From Candidatus Scatomorpha stercoravium (GTDB lineage: Bacteria > Bacillota > Clostridia > Oscillospirales > Oscillospiraceae), in the NCBI GenBank assembly GCA_018716005.1, contig DVKN01000104.1:1-5368 (forward strand): a stretch of 5,368 nt of DNA, in the 5' to 3' direction. Of the stretch, positions 1 through 5,368 are shown one piece after another. The translations under genes were made by a program, and so were the position numbers. The stretch's first letter is position 1; every line of letters starts with the position of its first letter. Under the pieces are notes generated by a model, which did not search any database, had not been told where the DNA came from, and was given only the letters and a program-made list of their open reading frames with translations.

Positions 1-98
1 GGGGCGGTGGACGGAGGCGGGCGCACCGTGGGAAACGCTGGCGCTATCGGCCACGCCGGACATCCGCACCCACCCCACCCCGGCAATCCCGCAACCGC
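1..98. other. Non-coding GC-rich flank, no gene recognised
   Basis: Together with the repeats up to position 316 this forms the only stretch of about 300 bases without a gene. Short open frames cross it on the plus strand, but their translations are dominated by Gly, Pro, His, Arg and Ala, show no recognisable domain and lack a convincing ribosome binding site. I see no tRNA, no clear promoter and no U-tract terminator. A small 5-bp hairpin (CCCGC, loop AACC, GCGGG) at 88-101 overlaps the next repeat unit. Confidence 0.5.
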
Positions 99-125
99 GG
101 GGCGTCGGGGACGCCGCCCCTTACG
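88..125 (-). repeat. GC-rich palindromic repeat unit A
   Basis: The core at 99-120 folds on itself: GGCGTC (101-106) pairs with GACGCC (110-115), or alternatively GGGGCG (99-104) pairs with CGCCCC (115-120). Read on the minus strand the unit begins CGTAAGGGGCGG, which closely resembles the ends of the element at 159-249 (CGTAAGGGC and CGTAGGGGC). It is therefore probably another copy of the same repeat family in the opposite orientation to the nearest end. Its CCCTTACG (118-125) forms a perfect 8-base inverted repeat with CGTAAGGG at 159-166. No partner unit is visible to its left. Confidence 0.55.
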
Positions 126-158
126 GGCGGTTTGTTTACTTTACGTTGCGGCATACAT

Positions 159-249
159 CGTAAGGGCACAGCCCGCGCACCATTTTGTGCGGGCGAACCC
201 AAGTTTTCCATTGACCTAGGCCGGGCGGGCGTGGAAGCCCGCCCCTACG
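159..249. repeat. REPIN-like element: two inverted palindromic units
   Basis: The element is bounded by CGTAAGGGC at 159-167 and GCCCCTACG at 241-249, which are inverted copies of each other with one mismatch. Inside each end lies a hairpin. The left one is GCCC-GC-GCAC (171-180), loop CATTTT, GTGC-GGGC (187-194), with a 2-base bulge. The right one is a perfect 8-bp stem, GGGCGGGC (223-230), loop GTGGAA, GCCCGCCC (237-244). The spacer between them is less GC-rich. Two similar palindromes facing each other within about 90 bases is the arrangement of REPINs and small non-autonomous repeats. The right hairpin could also act as a 3' end for the aldehyde dehydrogenase transcript, although no U-tract follows it. 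The hairpins are seen directly; mobility is inferred. Confidence 0.6.
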
Positions 250-316
250 GCGTATTGGTAAAGTTTCGGCGCACAGCCGGCGTCGTCCGTAATCCGGCGC
301 GAGGCGCGTTGGGCGC

Positions 317-1690
317 TTATTTCATTGTGCGCTTTATCACGGCCATTTTGGCCTTGGTCAGCGGCCTGTACCGCAGGGGCGGTTCACCGGGGAAGCGGCG
401 GAGGATGCCCTCGCGGTGGGAGAACTCCTCGAAGCTCCAGCGGCCGTGATATGCGCCCATGCCGCTTTCGGCCATGCCGCCGAAGGGGAGGGCCGGGGTG
501 GGCAGGTGCATAATCGTGTCGTTGACGCAGCCGCCGCCGAAGCGGCAGCGCCTGAGCACCTCGCGTTCGGCGCGAGCGTCGCGCGTGAAGAGGTAGAGCG
601 CGAGCGGGCGCGGCCTCGCCTCGACGAAGGCTATCGCCTCGGCGAGCGCGCCGAAGCTCAGCACGGGCAGCAGCGGCCCGAAGATTTCCTCGCCCATAAC
701 CGCGTCCGTTTCGCTCACGCCGTCGAGCAGCGTGGGCTCTATCTTCAGCGACTCGGCGTCGTACCCGCCGCCGCAGACCGTCTTTTCGCGGTCCATGAGG
801 GCGAGCAGGCGCTCAAAATGCCTCCGGTTCACGATGCGGCCGTAGCTCGCGTCGCGCAGCGCGTCGGGGTACTGCCGAGCGATTTCCGCCCTGAGCGCGT
901 CGAGCAGCGCGTCGTGGACGCGCCCGTCGCAGAGGATGTAGTCCGGCGCGACGCAGGTCTGGCCGCAGTTTAAAAACTTGCCCTGCACTATCCGCCGGGC
1001 GGCGAGGCGGACGTCGGCGCTCGCGTCGACTATGACGGGGCTCTTCCCGCCGAGCTCGAGCGTGACGCTCGTGAGATTGTCCGCCGCGGCGCGCAGCACC
1101 TCGCGGCCGACCTTCGCGCCGCCGGTGAAGAAAATCTTGTCCCATTTCTGCTCCAGGAGCGCCCGGTTCTCCTCGCGGCCGCCCGTGACCGCGGCGGCGT
1201 ACTCGCTCGGGAAGGTCTCGCCGAGCAGCTTCGCGACGAGCTCGCCCGTCGCGGGCGAATACGCGCTCGGCTTCACGACGGCGGTGTTCCCCGCGGCCAG
1301 CGCCGCCGCCAGCGGCTCGAGCGAGAGGAGCAGCGGGTAATTCCAGGGGCTCATTATGAGCGCCGCGCCGTAGGGCACGTACCGGAGCTCGCCCAGGCCC
1401 GGGAACTGCGTGAGGCCCGTCAGCGTCCGTTTCGGGCGCATATAGCCGCGCAGATGCCGCCGGAGATGGGCTATCTCCGAGAGCAGCAGGCCCGTCTCGC
1501 AGAGGTAGGCCTCCTCCGCGCTCTTGCCGAGGTCGGCGCGGAGCGCCCCGGCTATCCGCGCCTCGTTCCGGCGCACGGCGGCGTACAGCGCGTCGAGCGC
1601 CGAGGCGCGCCGCTCATAATCCAGCGTCGCGCCGGAGGCGAAGAGCTTCCGCTGCGAAGCGAGTATTGCGCTTATCTCCTCAGAATTCAT
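317..1690 (-). CDS. NAD(P)+-dependent aldehyde dehydrogenase, class-3 (ALDH3)-like
   Basis: A 457-residue cytoplasmic enzyme predicted to oxidise an aldehyde to the carboxylic acid using NAD(P)+. The family landmarks are present in order: PWNYP with oxyanion-hole Asn117; VVKPS with cofactor-contacting Lys140; FTGG at 188-191 of the Rossmann fold; LELGGKSP with general-base Glu212; GQTC with catalytic Cys246; EEIFGP with cofactor-binding Glu335; and PFGG at 402-405 followed by GMGAYHG. The short length, the GMGAYHG motif and the FSHREGILRR ending point to the ALDH3 branch (fatty, aromatic or coniferyl aldehydes) rather than the roughly 500-residue ALDH1/2 types. No C-terminal membrane anchor is seen, so it should be soluble. 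The ATG start is supported by GGGAGGA (minus strand of 1696-1702), 5 bases upstream. The transporter gene ends only 12 bases upstream, implying co-transcription. The substrate cannot be read from the sequence. Confidence 0.95.
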   Translation of the reverse strand: MNSEEISAILASQRKLFASGATLDYERRASALDALYAAVRRNEARIAGALRADLGKSAEEAYLCETGLLLSEIAHLRRHLRGYMRPKRTLTGLTQFPGLGELRYVPYGAALIMSPWNYPLLLSLEPLAAALAAGNTAVVKPSAYSPATGELVAKLLGETFPSEYAAAVTGGREENRALLEQKWDKIFFTGGAKVGREVLRAAADNLTSVTLELGGKSPVIVDASADVRLAARRIVQGKFLNCGQTCVAPDYILCDGRVHDALLDALRAEIARQYPDALRDASYGRIVNRRHFERLLALMDREKTVCGGGYDAESLKIEPTLLDGVSETDAVMGEEIFGPLLPVLSFGALAEAIAFVEARPRPLALYLFTRDARAEREVLRRCRFGGGCVNDTIMHLPTPALPFGGMAESGMGAYHGRWSFEEFSHREGILRRFPGEPPLRYRPLTKAKMAVIKRTMK

Positions 1691-1702
1691 GTGAATCCTC
1701 CC

Positions 1703-2617
1703 TCAAAGCAGCAGCCATATCATGAGCGGCATGGTGACCGCGCTCAGCACGGTGCTGACAAAGACGCACTGGCTGGCGTAGGCCTCGTCCTTCCCCGCGC
1801 GTATGGCAAGGGCGGTGGCTATCATGGCGGTCGGGCAGGCGGCGAGGATGACAGACACGCCCATGAGCAGCCCGTCGCGCACGAAGAGGCCGAGCACGAG
1901 CCAGGTGAGCAGTGGCGCGGCGATGAGCCTCAGGAGGCTCACGACGTAGACGCGCCAGTCGCTGAGCGCCTCCCGGACGGAGATGGAGCCGAGGCTCGCG
2001 CCCACGACCAGCATGCTCATGGGCACGGTGCCGCCGCCGATGATGTCGAAGCATTTGACGACGGCGTCGGGCAGCTTCCAGCCGGTCAAAAACCAGGCGA
2101 CGGCCGCAACGGTGGCGACGAGGGGCGCGGATATGGCGTTTTTGACGCTCATCCCCTTGGCGCTGCCGTTGAGCATGACGACGCCGAGCGTGTACACCAG
2201 CAGGTTGAAGGGCACGTTGGAGAGCGTGGCAATCAGGATGCCCTCCGCGCCGTAGACGCTCTCGATTATGGGGAAGCCGACGAAGACCGTGTTCGTGAAG
2301 GCCACGGAGAAGATTGCGATGCCGGCGCGGTCGCCCTTCGCGTGCATCAGCTTCGCGCCCAGCCAGCCCAGGAGCGAGCAGATGAAGACCATGACGAAGA
2401 AGACGAGGATGTCCACGCCCACGTCCGCAAGCGAGAGCTCAATCTCCGCGCTGGTGACGCTGTCGAGTATCGTGAAGACCAGCAGCACGTTGAGCACGAC
2501 CTTGGAGCCGGAGCGCGTGAACTCCGGGCCGGTCACGCCTATCTTCGTGCAGAGGAAGCCGACGGCCATTATGAAAACAAGGATGCCCATCTGAGTGAGC
2601 ACCGACGCCATGTCCAA
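1703..2617 (-). CDS. AEC (auxin efflux carrier) family transporter
   Basis: A 304-residue integral membrane protein with about ten hydrophobic segments (roughly 8-25, 38-55, 68-88, 98-118, 125-148, 162-180, 190-210, 222-245, 250-272, 283-303). Family-typical patches are FTNTVFVGFPIIESVYG (107-123), TVPMSMLVVGASLG (197-210), the CPTAMIATALA patch (261-271) and the closing VSTVLSAVTMPL (287-298). Bacterial AEC proteins are secondary carriers, some for malate or other organic anions; the substrate here is unknown. The chosen start is TTG at 2615-2617, because AGAGGTG (minus strand of 2625-2631) lies 7 bases upstream. An in-frame ATG two codons further in (2609-2611) would be 13 bases from that site and is the alternative. 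The downstream aldehyde dehydrogenase begins 12 bases after this stop, so the two may share a physiological role, for example import or export of an acid related to the aldehyde. That link is speculative. Confidence 0.93.
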   Translation of the reverse strand: MDMASVLTQMGILVFIMAVGFLCTKIGVTGPEFTRSGSKVVLNVLLVFTILDSVTSAEIELSLADVGVDILVFFVMVFICSLLGWLGAKLMHAKGDRAGIAIFSVAFTNTVFVGFPIIESVYGAEGILIATLSNVPFNLLVYTLGVVMLNGSAKGMSVKNAISAPLVATVAAVAWFLTGWKLPDAVVKCFDIIGGGTVPMSMLVVGASLGSISVREALSDWRVYVVSLLRLIAAPLLTWLVLGLFVRDGLLMGVSVILAACPTAMIATALAIRAGKDEAYASQCVFVSTVLSAVTMPLMIWLLL

Positions 2618-2624
2618 TTTAACA

Positions 2625-2631
2625 CACCTCT
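2625..2631 (-). promoter_or_regulatory. Ribosome binding site deciding the AEC transporter start
   Basis: The minus strand reads AGAGGTG. It sits 7 bases before a TTG codon and 13 bases before an in-frame ATG. Normal spacing is about 5-9 bases, which favours the TTG. Confidence 0.6.
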
Positions 2632-2642
2632 TTCAGCATAGG

Positions 2643-2666
2643 GCCCCGGCGCGAACGCGCCGGGGC
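2643..2666 (-). terminator. Strong intercistronic hairpin between mgtE and the AEC gene
   Basis: A perfect inverted repeat: GCCCCGGCGCG (2643-2653), two central A bases, CGCGCCGGGGC (2656-2666). The 11-bp stem is entirely G-C; in practice the innermost C-G pair opens to leave a four-base loop. It begins 22 bases after the mgtE stop codon in transcription direction. No T-run follows on either strand, so it is not a canonical intrinsic terminator. It could instead be a weak terminator, a pause site, an RNA 3'-end stabiliser or processing boundary, or an insulator of AEC translation: the AEC ribosome binding site lies only about 11 bases beyond it. The structure is certain; its role is inferred. 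Confidence 0.6.
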
Positions 2667-2688
2667 GCCTGAGTCAAATATACGGCCG

Positions 2689-4077
2689 CTATATGTGCAG
2701 CATCACGGTGGCGAGCGCGAAGTATATGAGCAGGCTCACCGCGTCGGTTATCGTGCTTATGAGCGGGCTTGCCATGACGGCGGGGTCTATGCCAATCTTC
2801 TCCGCGGCCATGGGCAGGGTGCAGCCGACGGCCTTGGCGAAGATGACGACAAAGACCAGCGTCACGCTGACGGTCAGGGCCACCAGGGCGGTGACGCCGT
2901 CGTTGCCGAGCAGGAAGCGGTCTATGAGCATCATCTTGAAGAAGTTGACCACGGCCAGCGCGAGGCCGCAGAGCACGGCCACGCGTATCTCCTTCCAGAC
3001 GACGCGCAGGATGTCGCCCGGCTCCGTGTCGCCTATCGAGAGGCTTCGTATGACGGCGGTCGAGCTCTGCGAGCCGGAGTTGCCGCCCGTGCCCATGAGC
3101 ATGGGGATGAAGCCGGTGAGCACGGCGGTCTTGGCCAGCGCGTCCTCAAAGCGGGTTATAATCATGCTCGTGAAGGTCGCGGAGAGCATGAGGAACATCA
3201 GCCAGGGTATGCGCCGCTTCCAGAGCTCGAGCACGCCCGCGCGGGAGTACGGCGTGTCCGAGGGCGAGACGCCGCTCATGAGGTCGAAGTCCTCCGTCGT
3301 CTCCTCCTCGAGGACGTCTATGACGTCGTCGACCGTGACTATGCCGACGAGGCGGTCCTCCCTGTCCACGACGGGTATGGCCAGCAGGTCGTAGTCCGAG
3401 ATGCGCTCGGCGGCCTCGCTGCGGTCGTCCGTCGTGCGCACGAAGATGACGTTGCGGTCCATGATGTCCTCTATGGCGGCCTCGTCGTCGTGCAGCAGCA
3501 GGTCCTTGACCGTGACCACGCCCTCGAGCCGGCGGTGGGCGTTCGTGACATAGCAGACGTAGATGGTCTCCTTGTCCTCGCCCACGCGGCGTATGCGCGC
3601 GATGCTCTCGCGCACGTTCATGTACTTCTTGAGGTCGATGAACTCGGCCGTCATTATACTGCCGGCGGAGTTGTCCGGGTATTTGAGGTACTGGTTTATG
3701 AGCGCGCGCGTCTCCGGCGTGGCGGTGCGCATGACTCGCTTGACTATGTTGGCGGGCAGCTCCTCCATCATGTCCACGGCGTCGTCGACGTACATATCGT
3801 CGACTATCTCGCCGAGCTCCTTGTCGGTGATGGAGCCGATTATCTCCTGCTGCTCCGGGGCGTCGAGCTCCGCGAAGACCTCCGCGCCCTGGCCCTTGCT
3901 CAGGAGGCGGAAGACCATCGCCATACGGTGCGGGTCCTCCTCGCCCAGCTCCGTGAGGAACGAGGCGATGTCGAACTCGTTCATGTCCTCCAGCTCGTTC
4001 TGGAGGGCCTTCAGCTTGCGGCCGTCGAGCAGCTGCAGCAGGCGCTCGCGGCGCTGCTCGTAATTACGCTCTTCCAA
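2689..4077 (-). CDS. mgtE: Magnesium transporter MgtE (N domain, CBS pair, membrane channel)
   Basis: A 462-residue Mg2+-selective channel of the cytoplasmic membrane. Domains in order: an acidic helical MgtE N domain (about 1-135, including IVDDMYVDDAVDMMEELPAN at 91-110); the conserved NSAGSIMT junction (136-143); two CBS domains (about 138-200 and 203-260) that sense cytoplasmic Mg2+; a connecting helix; then five membrane segments from about residue 288. The signature MGTGGNSGSQSS lies at 328-339. The last segment, DPAVMASPLISTITDAVSLL, carries Asp445, equivalent to the pore aspartate of Thermus MgtE. Length and domain order are normal for a complete, gated MgtE. The start is TTG at 4075-4077; an in-frame TGA lies directly before it, so no longer form is possible. 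It follows ahcY by 43 bases. No M-box Mg2+ riboswitch fits in that gap. The stop is TAG. Confidence 0.97.
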   Translation of the reverse strand: MEERNYEQRRERLLQLLDGRKLKALQNELEDMNEFDIASFLTELGEEDPHRMAMVFRLLSKGQGAEVFAELDAPEQQEIIGSITDKELGEIVDDMYVDDAVDMMEELPANIVKRVMRTATPETRALINQYLKYPDNSAGSIMTAEFIDLKKYMNVRESIARIRRVGEDKETIYVCYVTNAHRRLEGVVTVKDLLLHDDEAAIEDIMDRNVIFVRTTDDRSEAAERISDYDLLAIPVVDREDRLVGIVTVDDVIDVLEEETTEDFDLMSGVSPSDTPYSRAGVLELWKRRIPWLMFLMLSATFTSMIITRFEDALAKTAVLTGFIPMLMGTGGNSGSQSSTAVIRSLSIGDTEPGDILRVVWKEIRVAVLCGLALAVVNFFKMMLIDRFLLGNDGVTALVALTVSVTLVFVVIFAKAVGCTLPMAAEKIGIDPAVMASPLISTITDAVSLLIYFALATVMLHI

Positions 4078-4083
4078 TCACGT

Positions 4084-4097
4084 TCACCGCCCTCCTT
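4084..4097 (-). promoter_or_regulatory. Ribosome binding region of mgtE with long spacing
   Basis: The minus strand carries AAGGAGGG (4090-4097), a near-perfect Shine-Dalgarno sequence, but it ends 12 bases before the TTG start, which is longer than usual. A weaker GGTGA (4084-4088) lies 6 bases before the TTG and may be the functional contact. A GTG 5 bases upstream of the TTG is in another frame and runs into a stop after five codons. Confidence 0.5.
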
Positions 4098-4113
4098 CGG
4101 GGCTCGCGCCCCG
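4098..4113 (-). other. Intercistronic hairpin with GNRA-type loop between ahcY and mgtE
   Basis: On the minus strand CGGGGC (4108-4113) pairs with GCCCCG (4098-4103) around the loop GCGA, a GNRA tetraloop, giving a 6-bp all-GC stem. It lies 7 bases after the ahcY stop codon, and its 3' edge abuts the AAGGAGGG ribosome binding site of mgtE. No T-run follows, so termination is unlikely. Modulating mgtE translation or stabilising the ahcY 3' end are reasonable guesses. In such GC-rich DNA a stem of this length could also arise by chance. Confidence 0.45.
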
Positions 4114-4120
4114 CGATGTA

Positions 4121-5356
4121 TCAGATTCCGAGGTAGTCCTTCTGCTCGGGGCTCAGCGCGTCTATCTCCACGCCGAGGCTCCTGAGCTTCCTTCTCGCGA
4201 CGGCGTCGTCTATCTCGCGCGGGACGCGCATGGGCTCGCGACCGAGCTCTCCCGCGTGCTTGGCGAGGTACTCGGCGCTCAGGGCCTGGATGGCGAAGCT
4301 CATGTCCATAATTTCCGCCGGGTGGCCGTCGCCGCAGGCGAGGTTCACGAGCCTGCCCTCGCCGAGGACGAAGAGCTCGCGGCCGTCGGGCATGACGTAG
4401 GCGGTGATATTGTGCCGCGCCGTGTATTTGCGCACGGCCATGGCGTTGAGCGCGTCCATGTCTATCTCGACGTTGAAGTGCCCCGCGTTCGAGAGTATGG
4501 CCCCGTCGCGCATGAGCGGGAAGTGCTCCGCGCCTATGACGTCGCGGCAGCCGGTGACGGAGCAGAATATCTCGCCTGTCTTCGCCGCGGCGCGCATTGG
4601 CATGACCTCGTAGCCGTCCATGACGGCCTCAATGGCGCGCACGGGGTCGGTCTCGGTGACAATAACCTTCGCGCCGAGGCCGTTTGCGCGCATGGCGACG
4701 CCCTTGCCGCACCAGCCGTAGCCGTTCACGACGACGTATTTGCCGGCGACGACGAGGTTCGTCGTGCGCATAATGGCGTCCCAGACGCTCTGGCCCGTGC
4801 CGTAGCGGTTGTCGAAGAGGTGCTTGCAGTCGGCGTCGTTGACCTCAATCATGGTGAAGGGCAGCTCGCCGGCCTTGAAGAGCTTGCGTATGCGGTGTAT
4901 GCCGCTCGTCGTCTCCTCGCAGCCGCCTATGACGTCCTTGCAGAGCTCCGGGAAATCGGTTCGCATGGTCTCCAGGAGGTCGCCGCCGTCGTCTATTATA
5001 ATGTTGGGGCCGTGGCGCAGGACGTTCCTGATGTGGCCGAAGTACTCCTCCTCGCTCGCGCCGTAGACGGCGTGTACCTCGATGCCGCCGGCGGCGAGGG
5101 CCGCGGCGACGTCGTCCTGCGTGGAGAGCGGGTTGGAGCCTGTGACGTACATCTCCGCGCCGCCCGCCGCGAGCACGCGGCAGAGGTAGGCCGTCTTGGC
5201 CTCCAGGTGGACGGAGAGCGCAATCTTCATGCCCGCGAAGGGCTTCTCGCGCGCGAAATCGGCCTCTATGCCGCGCAGGACGGGCATATTGCGCCGCACC
5301 CAGTTGATTTTTACCTCGCCGTCCGGGGCGAGGGCGATATCCTTAATCTCGTTCAT
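4121..5356 (-). CDS. ahcY: S-adenosylhomocysteine hydrolase (adenosylhomocysteinase), short form
   Basis: A 411-residue cytoplasmic enzyme that reversibly splits S-adenosylhomocysteine into adenosine and homocysteine, relieving product inhibition of SAM-dependent methyltransferases. Visible landmarks: His50 in SVHLEAKTA; NPLSTQDDVAAAL (75-87); DDGGDL (122-127); EETTSG with Glu148; the active-site stretch NDADCKHLFDN with Lys178, Asp182 and Asn183; the NAD-binding loop GYGWCGKG (212-219) followed by acidic residues (ETD, 235-237); GHFNVEID with His293; and GHPAEIMD (344-351). It lacks the C-terminal KPxHYRY tail of the longer eukaryotic and proteobacterial enzymes and ends LSPEQKDYLGI. This resembles the compact type of Thermotoga, archaea and many Clostridia, some members of which act on related nucleosides. 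The ATG start has AGGGGGAG (minus strand of 5361-5368) 4 bases upstream. It is the first gene of the cluster inside the window; its promoter lies outside. Confidence 0.96.
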   Translation of the reverse strand: MNEIKDIALAPDGEVKINWVRRNMPVLRGIEADFAREKPFAGMKIALSVHLEAKTAYLCRVLAAGGAEMYVTGSNPLSTQDDVAAALAAGGIEVHAVYGASEEEYFGHIRNVLRHGPNIIIDDGGDLLETMRTDFPELCKDVIGGCEETTSGIHRIRKLFKAGELPFTMIEVNDADCKHLFDNRYGTGQSVWDAIMRTTNLVVAGKYVVVNGYGWCGKGVAMRANGLGAKVIVTETDPVRAIEAVMDGYEVMPMRAAAKTGEIFCSVTGCRDVIGAEHFPLMRDGAILSNAGHFNVEIDMDALNAMAVRKYTARHNITAYVMPDGRELFVLGEGRLVNLACGDGHPAEIMDMSFAIQALSAEYLAKHAGELGREPMRVPREIDDAVARRKLRSLGVEIDALSPEQKDYLGI

Positions 5357-5360
5357 GGTT

Positions 5361-5368
5361 CTCCCCCT
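5361..5368 (-). promoter_or_regulatory. Ribosome binding site of ahcY
   Basis: The minus strand reads AGGGGGAG, purine-rich, with 4 bases before the ATG. It is cut by the window edge, so any SAH or SAM riboswitch further upstream cannot be seen. Confidence 0.6.

Noticed and set aside
276..298. Possible terminator of the aldehyde dehydrogenase transcript (GCCGG 276-280 with CCGGC 294-298).
   Set aside because: The 5-bp stem spans a 13-base loop and has no adjacent T-run, so it is no better than chance in this GC-rich sequence.
7..449. Short plus-strand open frames at the left end (70 and 105 codons).
   Set aside because: They cross the palindromic repeats, have no ribosome binding site that I can see, and the second runs into the aldehyde dehydrogenase gene on the other strand.
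813..1145. An alternative minus-strand frame of 110 codons inside the aldehyde dehydrogenase gene.
   Set aside because: It is an Arg-rich out-of-frame shadow of the real gene, whose catalytic motifs run unbroken through the same bases.
1454..2641. A 395-codon open frame on the plus strand antisense to the AEC gene and the 5' part of the aldehyde dehydrogenase gene.
   Set aside because: It has the same biased composition, no recognisable motif, and lies over two well-supported genes.
4078..4120. Mg2+-sensing M-box riboswitch ahead of mgtE.
   Set aside because: The 43-base gap is far too short for an M-box, and only a single small hairpin is present.
2695..4185. A 496-codon open frame on the plus strand covering nearly all of mgtE in antisense.
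   Set aside because: Its translation is a low-complexity mix of Ala, Arg, Asp, Glu, Gly, His and Val with no domain. It is exactly antisense to a clearly real gene and is explained by GC-rich third positions leaving few stops.

Overview
The window is a GC-rich stretch of bacterial chromosome carrying four complete protein-coding genes, all on the minus strand, followed by about 316 bases of non-coding, palindrome-rich DNA at its left end. In transcription order (right to left) the genes are: a short-form S-adenosylhomocysteine hydrolase (ahcY, 4121-5356), an MgtE-type Mg2+ channel (mgtE, 2689-4077), an AEC-family membrane transporter (1703-2617) and a class-3-like aldehyde dehydrogenase (317-1690). 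The gaps between them are 43, 71 and 12 bases. None has room for an obvious stand-alone promoter, so the simplest reading is one co-transcribed unit, possibly partitioned by hairpins in the two larger gaps.

Source organism: the compact minus-strand cluster, strong GGAGG-type ribosome binding sites, TTG start codons, short-form SAH hydrolase and MgtE with a full regulatory domain suggest a GC-rich member of the Clostridia (Oscillospiraceae-like). The intergenic palindromes of the type CGTA(A/G)GGGC...GCCC fit this, as I recall similar repeats from that group. This is inference; a Synergistetes-like or other GC-rich anaerobe is not excluded. A notable trait is heavy use of the isoleucine codon ATA despite the high GC content: 12 of 27 Ile codons in ahcY and 21 of 35 in mgtE by my hand count.

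Layout: 1-98 has no recognisable gene. 88-125 holds a GC-rich palindromic unit. 159-249 holds a REPIN-like element of two palindromes in inverted orientation. 250-316 is the 3' flank of the aldehyde dehydrogenase gene. The four genes then fill the rest, with a perfect 11-bp hairpin at 2643-2666 and a GNRA-loop hairpin at 4098-4113 in the gaps. The window ends 12 bases upstream of ahcY, so the operon promoter and any riboswitch lie outside it.

Functionally the genes do not form a known pathway. SAH hydrolase recycles the by-product of methyltransferases, MgtE handles Mg2+ (a cofactor for SAM synthetase, which is not in the window), the AEC protein probably moves an organic anion or similar small solute, and the dehydrogenase oxidises an aldehyde to its acid. 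I found no convincing novel system here. The items most worth a second look are the REPIN-like repeats, the ATA codon preference, the two consecutive TTG starts and the two intercistronic hairpins.
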